From Streptomyces sp. NBC_01317 (GTDB taxonomy: Bacteria; Actinomycetota; Actinomycetes; Streptomycetales; Streptomycetaceae), in assembly GCF_035961655.1 (NCBI RefSeq), contig NZ_CP108393.1, positions 4,545,001 to 4,609,000 of the forward strand: DNA of 64,000 nt. Direction: 5' to 3'. The notes beneath the pieces were generated by a model. That model ran no database searches. It had not been told where the DNA came from and saw nothing but the letters and a program-made list of their open reading frames with translations. Positions 10,869 to 19,352 of this stretch are shown here, piece by piece. Each line of letters begins with the position of its first letter. Position 1 is the first letter of the stretch. The position numbers and the translations under genes were made by a program.

Positions 10869-11219
10869 GTAACTCACCGCCCCTGTTGGGTCGTTCGCCG
10901 CCCGGGCCCCATGGCACGGGTCACGCTCTATCTTCGCTGATGGAACCGCCCTCGTATGCCGCTTGGCGGCTCTCTTTACCCGATGCCCGCACATATGACC
11001 GGTCCCGGCCCCCTGACCTGGTGCGGACCGGCTCAGCACGTACGCAATCGGTTACTCTGTGTATCACGGGGCGTGACTCCGGGCAATGACTGTCGTTGGT
11101 CCACTCTTGCGGGGTGCGGCGCCGTGGGGGAGCCGTGGGGGAGCGGTGGAGAGATTGCGGGGAGCTGGGGCGCGATCAGGTCTGTTGCAACGGTACGGGG
11201 TTGGACTAGGAAGGCGTCT
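10869..11219. other. Divergent intergenic region between the secretion-like operon and the methyltransferase gene
   Basis: 351 nt separating two divergent transcription units, so both promoters should lie here. The reading frame entering from the right is an upstream extension of the methyltransferase frame without codon character. I see no clear -10/-35 pair, operator or RNA element that I would defend. Confidence 0.5.
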
Positions 11220-12122
11220 GTGACCCAAGACGAATCGCGCGACGACGCCGCTTCCGCCCTCCCGCCCGTTCCCGACGCCGACCCCTTCGCCGCCTCGCTC
11301 GCCGACACCCAGCGGATTCTGGCCAGGATCGACACGACCCGGCCGCACACCGCCCGTATCTGGAACTACTGGACCGGCGGTAAGGACAACTACCTCGTCG
11401 ACCGCGAGGCCGGCGACCAGATCAGGAAGCTGCACCCGGGCATCGGGGACTACGCGCTGGCCGACCGTCAGTTCCTCGGACGGTCCGTCGAACACCTGAC
11501 CAGGGACGTGGGCATCAGACAGTTTCTGGACGTGGGCACGGGCCTGCCGAGCGCCGACAACACCCACGAGGTCGCGCAGCGCGTGGCCCCGGAGTCGCGG
11601 ATCGTGTACGTCGACAACGACCCGCTCGTCCTCGCCCACGCGCGGGCGCTGCTGACCAGCTCGCCCGAGGGGAGGACGGACTACCTCGACGCCGACCTCC
11701 GCGACGTCGACACCATCCTGGAGCGCGCGTCGCGCACGCTCGATTTCAGCGAGCCCGTCGCGCTGATGCTGCTGGGCGTCGTGATCTTCATCGAGGACGA
11801 CGAGGAGTCGTACGGCCTGGTGCGCCGCCTCATGGACGCGCTGCCCGCCGGCAGCCATCTGGTGCTGTCCCACACGATCACCAGCCCCGCGATGCCCGAC
11901 GTGGACGCGGCGGTCGCCTTCTGGAACGAGAACGGCACGCCCCGGCTGACCCAGCGCACACCCGAGCAGCTGCTCCGTTACTTCGACGGGCTGGAGCTGC
12001 TGGAGCCCGGGGTGGTGTCGTGCTCGCGCTGGCGGCCGGTGGCGGGAGCGGGGTCGGGGCCGGGTGGCGAGGGGCTGCCGGACGAGGTGGCGATGTTCGG
12101 GGGAGTGGGGCGTAAGGGGTAG
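11220..12122 (+). CDS. SAM-dependent methyltransferase, PF04672 (DUF574) family
   Basis: A 300-residue member of an actinobacterial methyltransferase family that is greatly expanded in Streptomyces and lacks a defined substrate. The diagnostic segment ARIWNYWTGGKDNYLVDRE is at about residues 42-60. The SAM-binding Rossmann motifs follow: FLDVGTGLPSADNTHEVAQ (motif I, about 102-120), IVYVDNDPLVLAHARALL (motif II acidic end) and ALMLLGVVIFIEDD. GTG 11220 is chosen because AGGAAGG lies just upstream. The C-terminal SCSRWRPV segment is also typical of the family. The gene stands alone between the divergent secretion-like operon and a 270-nt gap. Confidence 0.9.
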   Translation: MTQDESRDDAASALPPVPDADPFAASLADTQRILARIDTTRPHTARIWNYWTGGKDNYLVDREAGDQIRKLHPGIGDYALADRQFLGRSVEHLTRDVGIRQFLDVGTGLPSADNTHEVAQRVAPESRIVYVDNDPLVLAHARALLTSSPEGRTDYLDADLRDVDTILERASRTLDFSEPVALMLLGVVIFIEDDEESYGLVRRLMDALPAGSHLVLSHTITSPAMPDVDAAVAFWNENGTPRLTQRTPEQLLRYFDGLELLEPGVVSCSRWRPVAGAGSGPGGEGLPDEVAMFGGVGRKG

Positions 12123-12393
12123 GAGGGCGGAATGAGGGGGCGGGGGCTTCGTCCTGTCTCTCCTTGTTCCGTACGGGTGAACTTGGCCGGGCCGTCTCGG
12201 AGTCCGTCCGCCCGGTCGATCCCTGTGCCTGCGGGCGCCTCCGCCGTACGCGGGGGTCCCCCACCGCCGTCCTGACGCGCGATTGCCCCGCGCCCCGCTT
12301 TGGGAAAGTGCCGTCGATATCCCTCGATATCCGCCGGCTTCCCGGACCGGGAGCGGGCGCGGACGGCGGCACTGCGGGACAGGGGCGAGCGCG

Positions 12394-12837
12394 ATGGCGG
12401 GGACGGCGGGGAGCGGTGGGGGCGCGGGCGGTGGAGCCGATGTACGGCACAGCGCGGGGCCCTGGACCAGGGCGGCGGGCGCGGCCGAGGCGCTGCGCGC
12501 CCACCTGGGCCAGGTCCGGCCCGAATTCGCCGCCGCGCACGCGGGGTTGGCGGGCGGTACGGAGGGCCTGGCGGTCGCGGACGTCCTGCGGACGGTGCGT
12601 ACCTCGTGGGAGCGGCGGATCGACACCGCCATGGGGGAGTGCGGCAGCCTCGCGGGCAGTCTGAGGGCGGTCGCGAAGGACCTGGGCGAGAGCGACGCGG
12701 CGGTGCGGGTGGCGCTGGCGGGGGTGGAGGTGGGGGCCGGGGCGGGCTCGGGTTTCGCGTCCGGCCCCGGCTCTGGCCGCGGCTCCGGCCCCGTCTCCGG
12801 CCCCAGCTTGGGCTTCGGCTTCGGTGGTGGTCGGTGA
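12394..12837 (+). CDS. WXG100-like helical-hairpin protein with Gly/Ser tail
   Basis: A 147-residue protein. After a Gly-rich start, about 100 residues form a predicted two-helix hairpin (helix 1 around AAEALRAHLGQVRPEFAAAH, turn near RTSWERRIDTAMGECGSL, helix 2 SLRAVAKDLGESDAAVRVAL), the size and plan of ESAT-6/WXG100 proteins, although the exact WxG is not kept. A 30-residue Gly/Ser tail follows. Its stop overlaps the next start (GTGA at 12834-12837), so it is translationally coupled to the DUF1023 hydrolase. Such pairs are frequent in Streptomyces. Role unknown; export by a type VII-like route is a guess. The 271 nt before it (12123-12393) show no credible gene. Confidence 0.7.
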   Translation: MAGTAGSGGGAGGGADVRHSAGPWTRAAGAAEALRAHLGQVRPEFAAAHAGLAGGTEGLAVADVLRTVRTSWERRIDTAMGECGSLAGSLRAVAKDLGESDAAVRVALAGVEVGAGAGSGFASGPGSGRGSGPVSGPSLGFGFGGGR

Positions 12838-14681
12838 GTGGGGGGCTGACCTGGGCCCAGTTGCGCGAGGTGCGGTGCTCCGAGCTGGAGGAGGCCGCCG
12901 ACGGCTGGGGCCGGGCGAGCAACCGCGCCGACGCGGCGCGCGACCGGATCGACCGGCAACTGCTCACCGGCATCCGGGACTCGCAGCGGGGCGAGGCGGC
13001 GCGGGCGGCGGTCGTACGGCTGCGGGATCTGAGCCGTGACTTCCAGTACGTCCAAACCGAGTGCGGTCTTGTCCGTACGACGCTCAACAGCCTGGCCCAC
13101 GAACTGAGGGGCCCGCAGCGGGCGTTGCGGGAGGCGCTGGAGGACGCGCGGGCGCTGGGGTTCACCGTGCACCCGGACGGCGGGGTGAGCTTTCCCGAGG
13201 CGGGCGAGAACTGGTCGACGGGCCGGCCGTTGCCGGGCGGGCGGATCGCGGGGAGCGGGGCGGAGCCGTTCCCGGCGGTGCCGGCGGCGTACGGGAGCGT
13301 GAACCCGAACGAGGCGAAGGCCCAGGATGTCGTGGACCGCATCGGTCGGGCGCTGCGTGAGGCGCGGGGCGTCGACGAGCGGTACGCGGCCACGCTGCGG
13401 AAGTTGACGGCCCAGGAGGGCCTCAAGGTCTCGGCCGCGATGTGGACGGACGCGTACGGCGACGCGACGGCGGTGCGGGGGGCGGCGGACGGGTATCTCC
13501 GGGACGCGATTCCGGAGGACGCGTCGCCGGCGGAACGCAAGGCGTGGTGGGACGGGCTGACGCGGGAGCGGCGTGAGGAGTACCTGGCGGTCTACCCGGA
13601 CGTGATCGGGAATCTCGACGGGATTCCGGCGGTGGTGCGGGATGCGGCGAACCGGGACAACCTGCAGTTGTTGATGGGGAAGTTGGAGGGGCTGGACGAC
13701 GAGGGGTCGAGGACGCGGTTGGCGGGGTTGCGGGAGATCGACCGGCAGTTGAGGTTTCCCGACCCCGATCGTCCGCCGATGTATTTGTTGGGCATCGGCG
13801 ACGAGGGAAATGGCCGGGCCGTCGTCGCGTACGGGAATCCGGACACGGCGCGGAACGTGTCGGCGTATGTGCCGGGACTCGGGGCCGCGTTGGACGAGGA
13901 ATTCGCGACGAACGATCTGCGGCGTGCGGCGGACACGGCGGCCGCGGCTCGCGAGTACGACCCGTCGAGCGCGGCGATCGTATGGCTCGGCTACGACGCG
14001 CCGCAGCTGTCCGGGGACGACATCACGGGGAACACGGACGTCATGTTCGCCGACCGGGCGGAGGCCGGGGCCACCGCGTACAACTCGTTCATGGCCGGTG
14101 TCTCCGCGACGAACGAACACGAGAATCCCCATGTGACCGCCATCGGCCACTCGTACGGCTCGCTCACCGTGGGGCAGGCCGCGCAGCGGCCGGGAGGAGT
14201 CCCGGGCGCCGAGGACATCGTGCTGCTGGGCAGCCCTGGGACCGGGGCGAGATCAGCGGACGAGCTGGGCGTGGGCAGGGAGCACGTCTACGTCGGTGCG
14301 GCGGAGAACGACCCGGTGACCGCCATGCCTGCCAAGATCGAGGCACGCGGTATGGCTACGGGCGCGATGAGCGGGGCCGCGGTGGGCGCGGCGATGGGCG
14401 GCCCGGTGGGAGCTGTGGTCGGGGGCTTCGGGGGTGGCGCGGCGGCGTACTTCGCGCAGGACGCGCAGGCGGACGACCGGGAGATCTGGTACGGGACCGA
14501 TCCGGCGCATGAAGCCTTCGGCGCGCGCAGGTTCCGGGTGGCGGACGGGCCGCGGCCGATCGCGGACATGGGTGGCGTGGACGCGCATACGCGGTATTTC
14601 GACGACGAGCAGTCCGCACGGAACATTGCCAAAATCGTCGCCGGTCGAGGCCATCAGATCACCACTCAGGAGCCCCGATGA
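12834..14681 (+). CDS. Alpha/beta hydrolase, DUF1023 family, with N-terminal helical domain
   Basis: A 615-residue protein. The N-terminal ~120 residues are helical with an EEAADGWGRASNRADAARDR segment like LXG/WXG substrates, then a linker to about residue 290. The PF06259-type domain follows, with the serine nucleophile in TAIGHSYGSLTVGQAA (about 435-450) and a late ENDPVTAMPAKIEARG segment that may carry the acid. A Gly/Ala-rich, glycine-zipper-like stretch ([20 protein letters not shown], about 515-535) precedes the C-terminus, where DAHTRYFDD may hold the catalytic His. GTG 12834 overlaps the upstream stop; the end overlaps the next gene (ATGA). Substrate unknown; an esterase- or lipase-like role is inferred. 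Confidence 0.85.
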   Translation: MSGGLTWAQLREVRCSELEEAADGWGRASNRADAARDRIDRQLLTGIRDSQRGEAARAAVVRLRDLSRDFQYVQTECGLVRTTLNSLAHELRGPQRALREALEDARALGFTVHPDGGVSFPEAGENWSTGRPLPGGRIAGSGAEPFPAVPAAYGSVNPNEAKAQDVVDRIGRALREARGVDERYAATLRKLTAQEGLKVSAAMWTDAYGDATAVRGAADGYLRDAIPEDASPAERKAWWDGLTRERREEYLAVYPDVIGNLDGIPAVVRDAANRDNLQLLMGKLEGLDDEGSRTRLAGLREIDRQLRFPDPDRPPMYLLGIGDEGNGRAVVAYGNPDTARNVSAYVPGLGAALDEEFATNDLRRAADTAAAAREYDPSSAAIVWLGYDAPQLSGDDITGNTDVMFADRAEAGATAYNSFMAGVSATNEHENPHVTAIGHSYGSLTVGQAAQRPGGVPGAEDIVLLGSPGTGARSADELGVGREHVYVGAAENDPVTAMPAKIEARGMATGAMSGAAVGAAMGGPVGAVVGGFGGGAAAYFAQDAQADDREIWYGTDPAHEAFGARRFRVADGPRPIADMGGVDAHTRYFDDEQSARNIAKIVAGRGHQITTQEPR

Positions 14682-15292
14682 AAGCAGCACGCACTCTGAC
14701 GACCTTGCTCCTGCTCATTTCCGCAATGGGATGCGACTCCCCTGCGGAGATGGGCACGTCCGAAAGGAACCCGGCCGACGTGAACATGAAGCAGGCTGCT
14801 GAGAAGGCTGACGCAATCATGCAACAGACTCTTTCCGGCGTCACACCGGAACTACGGTGGAACCACGGTCCGTCGAATGACCACATCTGTACGGACTTCA
14901 AGAACGATTCGCTGGGCAGCGGCTCGGTTCGGCGACGGATCGCGGTCATGACCGTCGTATCCACAGAGCGACGAGGAAGCCTGCTCGGGGTGGTGGAACG
15001 TAACTGGAAAGCGCGCGGTTACAAGATCACCAGCGTGGATGCCGACGTGGATCTCCCCGCTATCTACGCGGCCACCGACGAAGGATTCAAAATGAGCGTC
15101 GCCGTCGGCGGCCAAGGGCAGTTCTTCCTCTCCATCACCACCCCCTGCTTCACGCAATCCCCCGTCCCCGCCCCGGCCCCCGAGCCCAACACCCCCCACC
15201 GCACCGGTGGCTACCCCCAGCCCCCCGACGTCCACGACCACTTCTGGTCATCGCGGGATCCTCTTCCGGCCTCCTCGCCGTCCACCCCCTGA
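14678..15292 (+). CDS. Putative lipoprotein with Pro-rich tail
   Basis: A 204-residue protein starting inside the stop of the hydrolase gene (ATGA), hence the third member of that coupled unit. The N-terminus MKAARTLTTLLLLISAMGC looks like a lipoprotein signal with the lipidated Cys at residue 19, although the lipobox (SAMGC) is weak. The middle ~120 residues alternate helix and strand (VVERNWKARGYKITSVDADV) without a recognised family. The tail is Pro/Ser-rich. Base composition of the first half is lower in GC than its neighbours. Function unknown. Confidence 0.7.
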   Translation: MKAARTLTTLLLLISAMGCDSPAEMGTSERNPADVNMKQAAEKADAIMQQTLSGVTPELRWNHGPSNDHICTDFKNDSLGSGSVRRRIAVMTVVSTERRGSLLGVVERNWKARGYKITSVDADVDLPAIYAATDEGFKMSVAVGGQGQFFLSITTPCFTQSPVPAPAPEPNTPHRTGGYPQPPDVHDHFWSSRDPLPASSPSTP

Positions 15293-15348
15293 TCCGACCC
15301 CTCCCCGCCTACACTGGTCCGGACAGCGGCCCTGACGCGAAGGGTGTT

Positions 15349-16374
15349 TTGACGGTGCGTAAGGCATGGCTCGTCGCGTCCGCCGTCGGTGGGTCCGGGA
15401 TGGCCTTCGTCGCGTTGCTCGTCGTCGGGACCTACTCCGCCGCCGCCGGGCTCGCCGGGGGGAGTGGCGGGACCGTCGGGCTCGCCAAAGGGGCCGTGCC
15501 GGCCGCGTACAAGTCGCTCGTGGAGCAGTGGGGCAACCTCTGCCCCGCCATCAACCCCGCTCTCCTCGCCGCGCAGCTGTACCAGGAGAGCGGTTGGAAT
15601 CCCTCCGCCCAGAGTCCGGCCGACGCCCGGGGGATCGGGCAGTTCATCCCGGGCACCTGGGCCGCCCACGGGATCGACGGGGACAAGGACGGGGATCGGG
15701 ACATCTGGGACCCGAAGGACGCGATTCCGTCCGCCGCCTCGTACGACTGTGAATTGGCTGATTACGTCAAGGACGTGCCCGGGGATCCGACCGACAACAT
15801 GCTCGCCTCCTACAACGCGGGCGCGTACGCCGTCATCAAGTACAGGGGCGTGCCGCCGTACCGGGAGACGCAGAACTACGTCAAGATCATCCGGACCCTG
15901 GAGAAGAGCTTCGCGGCGCCCGTGGGGCGGGTCGAGCCGTCCCGGCAGGCCGCCGGGGCGATCTACTTCGCCCAGCAGAAGCTCGGTACGCCGTACCTCT
16001 GGGGCGGGAACGGCACGGCCGCCCAGGGAGGGCGCTTCGACTGTTCCGGGCTGACGCAGGCCGCCTACCGTACGGTCGGGATCGAGCTGCCGCGTGTGGC
16101 CAACGACCAGTACAACGCGGGCGAGCACCCCGCCCGCAACGAGCTGCTCCCCGGGGATCTCGTCTTCTTCTCGGAAGATCTGAACAACTCGCGGGCCATT
16201 CATCACGTCGGGCTGTACGTGGGCGGCGGATACATGATCAACGCGCCGTACACCGGGGCCGTGATCCGGTTCGACAAGATCGACAAGCCGGACTACTTCG
16301 GCGCGACCCGGGTCACCGAGGACGGTGCGAAGTCCCTGCCGACCAACCTGCCGCCCGACCGCCCCTCCGTCTGA
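15349..16374 (+). CDS. Bifunctional lytic transglycosylase / NlpC-P60 peptidoglycan hydrolase
   Basis: A 341-residue exported wall hydrolase. An N-terminal membrane or signal segment (residues about 7-37) is followed by a soluble transglycosylase domain with catalytic Glu80 in AAQLYQESGWNP and the DARGIGQFIPGTW motif, then an NlpC/P60 endopeptidase domain with Cys232 (RFDCSGLTQAAY) and His285/286 (AIHHVGLYVGGGYM). This arrangement matches wall-opening enzymes of Gram-positive conjugation systems (VirB1-like). It lies 5 kb from the secretion-like cluster, on the other strand. TTG 15349 has GAAGGG 5 nt upstream; GTG 15355 is the alternative start, two codons later. Confidence 0.92.
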   Translation: MTVRKAWLVASAVGGSGMAFVALLVVGTYSAAAGLAGGSGGTVGLAKGAVPAAYKSLVEQWGNLCPAINPALLAAQLYQESGWNPSAQSPADARGIGQFIPGTWAAHGIDGDKDGDRDIWDPKDAIPSAASYDCELADYVKDVPGDPTDNMLASYNAGAYAVIKYRGVPPYRETQNYVKIIRTLEKSFAAPVGRVEPSRQAAGAIYFAQQKLGTPYLWGGNGTAAQGGRFDCSGLTQAAYRTVGIELPRVANDQYNAGEHPARNELLPGDLVFFSEDLNNSRAIHHVGLYVGGGYMINAPYTGAVIRFDKIDKPDYFGATRVTEDGAKSLPTNLPPDRPSV

Positions 16375-16742
16375 GGGGAGCGGGGAAGGGCCGGGGAGGG
16401 CCGGCGAAGGGAGTGGGAAGGGGTACGGTACGACCCGTCCCGCGGGCGTTCTCCCCGCCCGGGCGGAACCCCCGCCAGGGCCATTCGGCGGTCGCCAGAT
16501 GGCCGGAACTATCCGTCCCGTCACGCCCCTGAACTGCGACGACGTGTCACTCTTCGATAACGTCATGGTGATCGTTCGGTGGAGAGTGGAACGTACTGCG
16601 TGAACAGGCCGTTCCATGGGCAACAGCTGCGCTCTTGATCACGCAGCATGTTCCTTACTGACCACGGGGGTTGGTGGACGCGGCGCGCGGTCTGGCGCGC
16701 CGCGGCAGATGTCATGGCGAACAAGGCAAGGGGCCGCAGCAG
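16375..16742. other. Intergenic region, no gene seen
   Basis: 368 nt between the wall hydrolase and the PAP2 phosphatase gene, both on the plus strand. The first 80 nt are purine-rich repeats of GGGGAAGGGCCGGGG type. The middle (16530-16600) is less GC-rich and is the likely promoter zone. I see no recognisable gene, terminator hairpin or riboswitch. Confidence 0.5.
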
Positions 16743-17471
16743 ATGGCTGGACTCGTACTGGATGGGTCGAACCCAGACGTCAGCCTGCTCTACGACATCA
16801 ACGGACTGGCCAAGGACGCTCCGTCGTGGTTCGACGGCGTCATGGAGTTCGTCGGCGAGTACGGGATCATGCTCGCGCTCGTCCTGGTGGTCCTGGCCTG
16901 CTGGTGGAGCGTTCGCAAGCGGGGGTCCGCCGAGGATTCGGTGACCGCTGTCGCCGGGCTCGTCTGGGCGCCGCTCGCCGCCGGGTTCGCGGTGCTCGTC
17001 AACATCCCGATCCGGGGGTTCGTGGAACGGCCGCGCCCGTTCCTCGACCACAAGGGCCTGGACGTCCTGGTCGACGGCAAGACCGACTTCTCGTTCGTCA
17101 GCGACCACGCCACCATGGCGATGGCCATCGCCGCCGCCGTCTTCGTCGCCCACCGGGGATTCGGGTTCGCCGCGCTCGGGCTGGCCCTGCTCGAAGGCTT
17201 CTGCCGCGTCTACATGGGGGTCCACTACCCGACCGACGTCATCGGCGGCTTCGCGCTCGGTACGGCCGTCGCGCTGCTGCTCACCCCCCTCGCCCTTGCC
17301 CTGCTGACCCCGCTCGTGTCGGCGGTCTCCCGCTCCCGGCACGCCGGGTGGGTGGTACGGGCCAGGGCCGCGCGCGAGGCCGACCTGATCGCGGGCTCCG
17401 GCGCCGTCGGCGGGACCCGGCCGCTCGGGATGCCCGAGCCGCGGCCCGACGACAACAACCTGGCGGCCTGA
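16743..17471 (+). CDS. PAP2 superfamily phosphatase, integral membrane
   Basis: A 242-residue membrane phosphatase of the type-2 phosphatidic acid phosphatase superfamily, probably acting on lipid phosphates such as undecaprenyl-PP or phosphatidic acid at the outer membrane face. The three motifs are visible: NIPIRGFVERPRPF (KX6RP-like, about 86-99), SFVSDHATMAMA (PSGH-like, with Asp for Gly) and CRVYMGVHYPTDVIGG (SRX5HX3D-like). About five membrane helices are predicted. ATG 16743 is preferred: AAGGGG lies 9 nt upstream. It converges with the sortase gene. Confidence 0.88.
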   Translation: MAGLVLDGSNPDVSLLYDINGLAKDAPSWFDGVMEFVGEYGIMLALVLVVLACWWSVRKRGSAEDSVTAVAGLVWAPLAAGFAVLVNIPIRGFVERPRPFLDHKGLDVLVDGKTDFSFVSDHATMAMAIAAAVFVAHRGFGFAALGLALLEGFCRVYMGVHYPTDVIGGFALGTAVALLLTPLALALLTPLVSAVSRSRHAGWVVRARAAREADLIAGSGAVGGTRPLGMPEPRPDDNNLAA

Positions 17472-17497
17472 CCTCGTACCGTCCGGCGGCTACCCGG

Positions 17498-18154
17498 CTA
17501 CCCGGCTCGGTGGCCAGGCGCCTCCGCCACCGCGCTGACCACCACGTTCGAGTCCCAGTGGCCGTTCGCGTCGATGACGCCCCCGCAGGTGATCAGCCGC
17601 AGCTCGGGGCCCGGCACCGGGCCGTACACGCGGGCGGTGGGGAACTTCGCCGTCCGGTACGTGTCCACCGCCGTCACCCGGAACCGCACCCGCCGCCCGT
17701 CCCCCAGCTCCGCCTCCACCAGGTCCCCCGCGCGCAGCCGCCCCAGCTTGGCGAAGACGGCGTTGCGGATGTTGTCGCGGCCGTTCCTGACCGGGACGGT
17801 CCCGGGGTTCGCCGGGGCGTCCCGGTGGCCCACCAGCACGGCAGGGCCGCGTTCGCCGGGGCGCGGGCCCAAGGCGTACCAGCCGACCTTCATGGCGTGG
17901 CGGAAGCTCGGCGCGTCCAGCGTCCTGGTCCCGTCGAGCCAGAGCGGCATGACCGCCGCGCTGACCCGCAGGGCCGGGATGCGCAGCCGTACGGGAGCGG
18001 AGTGCGGGTCGGCGACGTGGACCGCGCGCGGTTCCGCGGCCACCGGTGAGGGGCGGTGCGCGGGCGCCGACCGCTCGGGCAGGACCGCCAGTACGACGGT
18101 CGCCACCGCGCCCAGGGCCGCCAGCCCGAAGAGCACCTTGACCGTCACGTCCAC
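17498..18154 (-). CDS. Class F sortase
   Basis: A membrane-anchored cysteine transpeptidase of about 218 residues. After one N-terminal membrane helix (VKVLFGLAALGAVATVVLAV) the sortase barrel follows with catalytic His in AVLVGHRDAPANPG and catalytic Cys in RLITCGGVIDANGHW, where the LITCGG form is typical of actinobacterial class F enzymes. The start is uncertain because no ATG is near: GTG 18154 or GTG 18148 fit best. The gene follows the wall-spanning protein gene by about 40 nt on the same strand, and that protein is a candidate substrate or partner. Confidence 0.88.
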   Translation of the reverse strand: MDVTVKVLFGLAALGAVATVVLAVLPERSAPAHRPSPVAAEPRAVHVADPHSAPVRLRIPALRVSAAVMPLWLDGTRTLDAPSFRHAMKVGWYALGPRPGERGPAVLVGHRDAPANPGTVPVRNGRDNIRNAVFAKLGRLRAGDLVEAELGDGRRVRFRVTAVDTYRTAKFPTARVYGPVPGPELRLITCGGVIDANGHWDSNVVVSAVAEAPGHRAG

Positions 18155-18195
18155 CGCCCGCCCCGGCGCGGCGGCCCGGCCGGTCCCGTTTCCGG

Positions 18196-19212
18196 TCAGT
18201 GCCGGCCGTCCCTCGACCGGCGCCGGGCGCGCATCAGCAGGGCCGTGCTGGCGACGCCCGCGACCAGGGTCGTGGCGACGGCGAGGGCCAGCGAGGCCGC
18301 TCTCGACGGGCCCCGCGCGGCCGCGGAGTCCACGGCGACCGGGTGGTCCGCGCCGCCGCGTGCCCCGCCCGACGGGGTGACCTGGAGGACGCCGACGGAG
18401 GGCGAGGCGGTACGGGTGGTCACCGGGGCGGACGTCACCACGGCCGGCCTGGTCGTGGCGGGCCGTGCCGGGGCCGCCGTACGGGAGCGGGTGGCCGGGG
18501 CGGTCGTCCTCCGGGGAGCGGGTGGGGTGGTGACGGCCGGTTTCCTCGTCGCGGTCCTCGTCGCCTTGGGCTTCGGCTTCGGCTTGGGTTTCGCCGTCGC
18601 CGTAGCCGTCGCGTCCTTCGGCTTCATGAGCGGCGGCCTCGTACCGGTCGGCGTGGCGATCCGCGCCGGAGCCGGCACCCTCGCCGTCGCGCTCGCGATG
18701 ACGCCGGTGGATGTCCCCGGGGAGGCGGACCGGCCGGGCTTCGCGGACCGCGTGGGGGACGTCTTCGGCTGCGACAGCGGCCTGCCGTTGCCCGCGATCA
18801 GGCTGAAGCCCGGCACGTTCTGGCCCCTCGGCCGGTTCGGCATGTCGTTCTTGAAGTAGTACAGCGGGTGGGTGTTGAGGACGACCTGCCGCTCGTCGCT
18901 GCCCGGCGCGTCCTTCTTGGTCGTGGACGTCCGCGCGGTCACGTCCTTGGCCTTCTTCGGGGAGCCGAGCGCCGCCGGCCAGGACTTCGCACACGCGCCC
19001 GTGCACCCCGACACGTTGGGCCTGTCCGCCTCGCGGACGTACAGCGGATTGCCCTTCTTGTCCGCCACCACGTCGCCGACCGCCGTCTTGATGAGCATGA
19101 GCTTCCCCGGCTCCGTCGGCTTGTCCACGGCCGCGGCGGCGCTCGCTCCGAGCGCGAGAAGGAGAGCGGCGGCCGTGGCGAGCGCGGCCGAGCGGGGCCC
19201 GTATCGATCCAT
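18196..19212 (-). CDS. Secreted COG4315-like repeat protein with wall-spanning region and C-terminal membrane anchor
   Basis: A 338-residue surface protein: signal peptide (MDRYGPRSAALATAAALLLA), a domain of the COG4315 'lipoprotein with Yx(FWY)xxD motif' type (GNPLYVREADRPNVSGCTG, then ACAKSWPAAL and NTHPLYYFKNDMPNRPRGQN, about 35-145), a long Thr/Pro/Ala/Lys-rich stretch suited to crossing the wall (about 150-280), a hydrophobic helix (ASLALAVATTLVAGVASTAL) and a basic tail RARRRSRDGRH. That end resembles a sorting signal, but no LPXTG or LAXTG is visible, so it may simply be membrane-anchored. ATG 19212 is preferred to an in-frame GTG at 19248, which has no good ribosome-binding site. Confidence 0.78.
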   Translation of the reverse strand: MDRYGPRSAALATAAALLLALGASAAAAVDKPTEPGKLMLIKTAVGDVVADKKGNPLYVREADRPNVSGCTGACAKSWPAALGSPKKAKDVTARTSTTKKDAPGSDERQVVLNTHPLYYFKNDMPNRPRGQNVPGFSLIAGNGRPLSQPKTSPTRSAKPGRSASPGTSTGVIASATARVPAPARIATPTGTRPPLMKPKDATATATAKPKPKPKPKATRTATRKPAVTTPPAPRRTTAPATRSRTAAPARPATTRPAVVTSAPVTTRTASPSVGVLQVTPSGGARGGADHPVAVDSAAARGPSRAASLALAVATTLVAGVASTALLMRARRRSRDGRH

Positions 19213-19352
19213 GGGTACAGGCGAACCCCCGGACGCCCGGTCGGCCACCTAGGTGGTCCGTACGGGCTAGGGCGTGTCCGCGGGCGTGTCCTAGGAGGTG
19301 CATGACGGAACGTACGGGCTGCCCTCCAAGGACGCGGCCCGCCGGCTCCCCG

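Noticed and set aside
11064..14150. Minus-strand 1028-residue frame
   Set aside because: It is the shadow of the methyltransferase and DUF1023 hydrolase genes, which have recognisable motifs on the plus strand.
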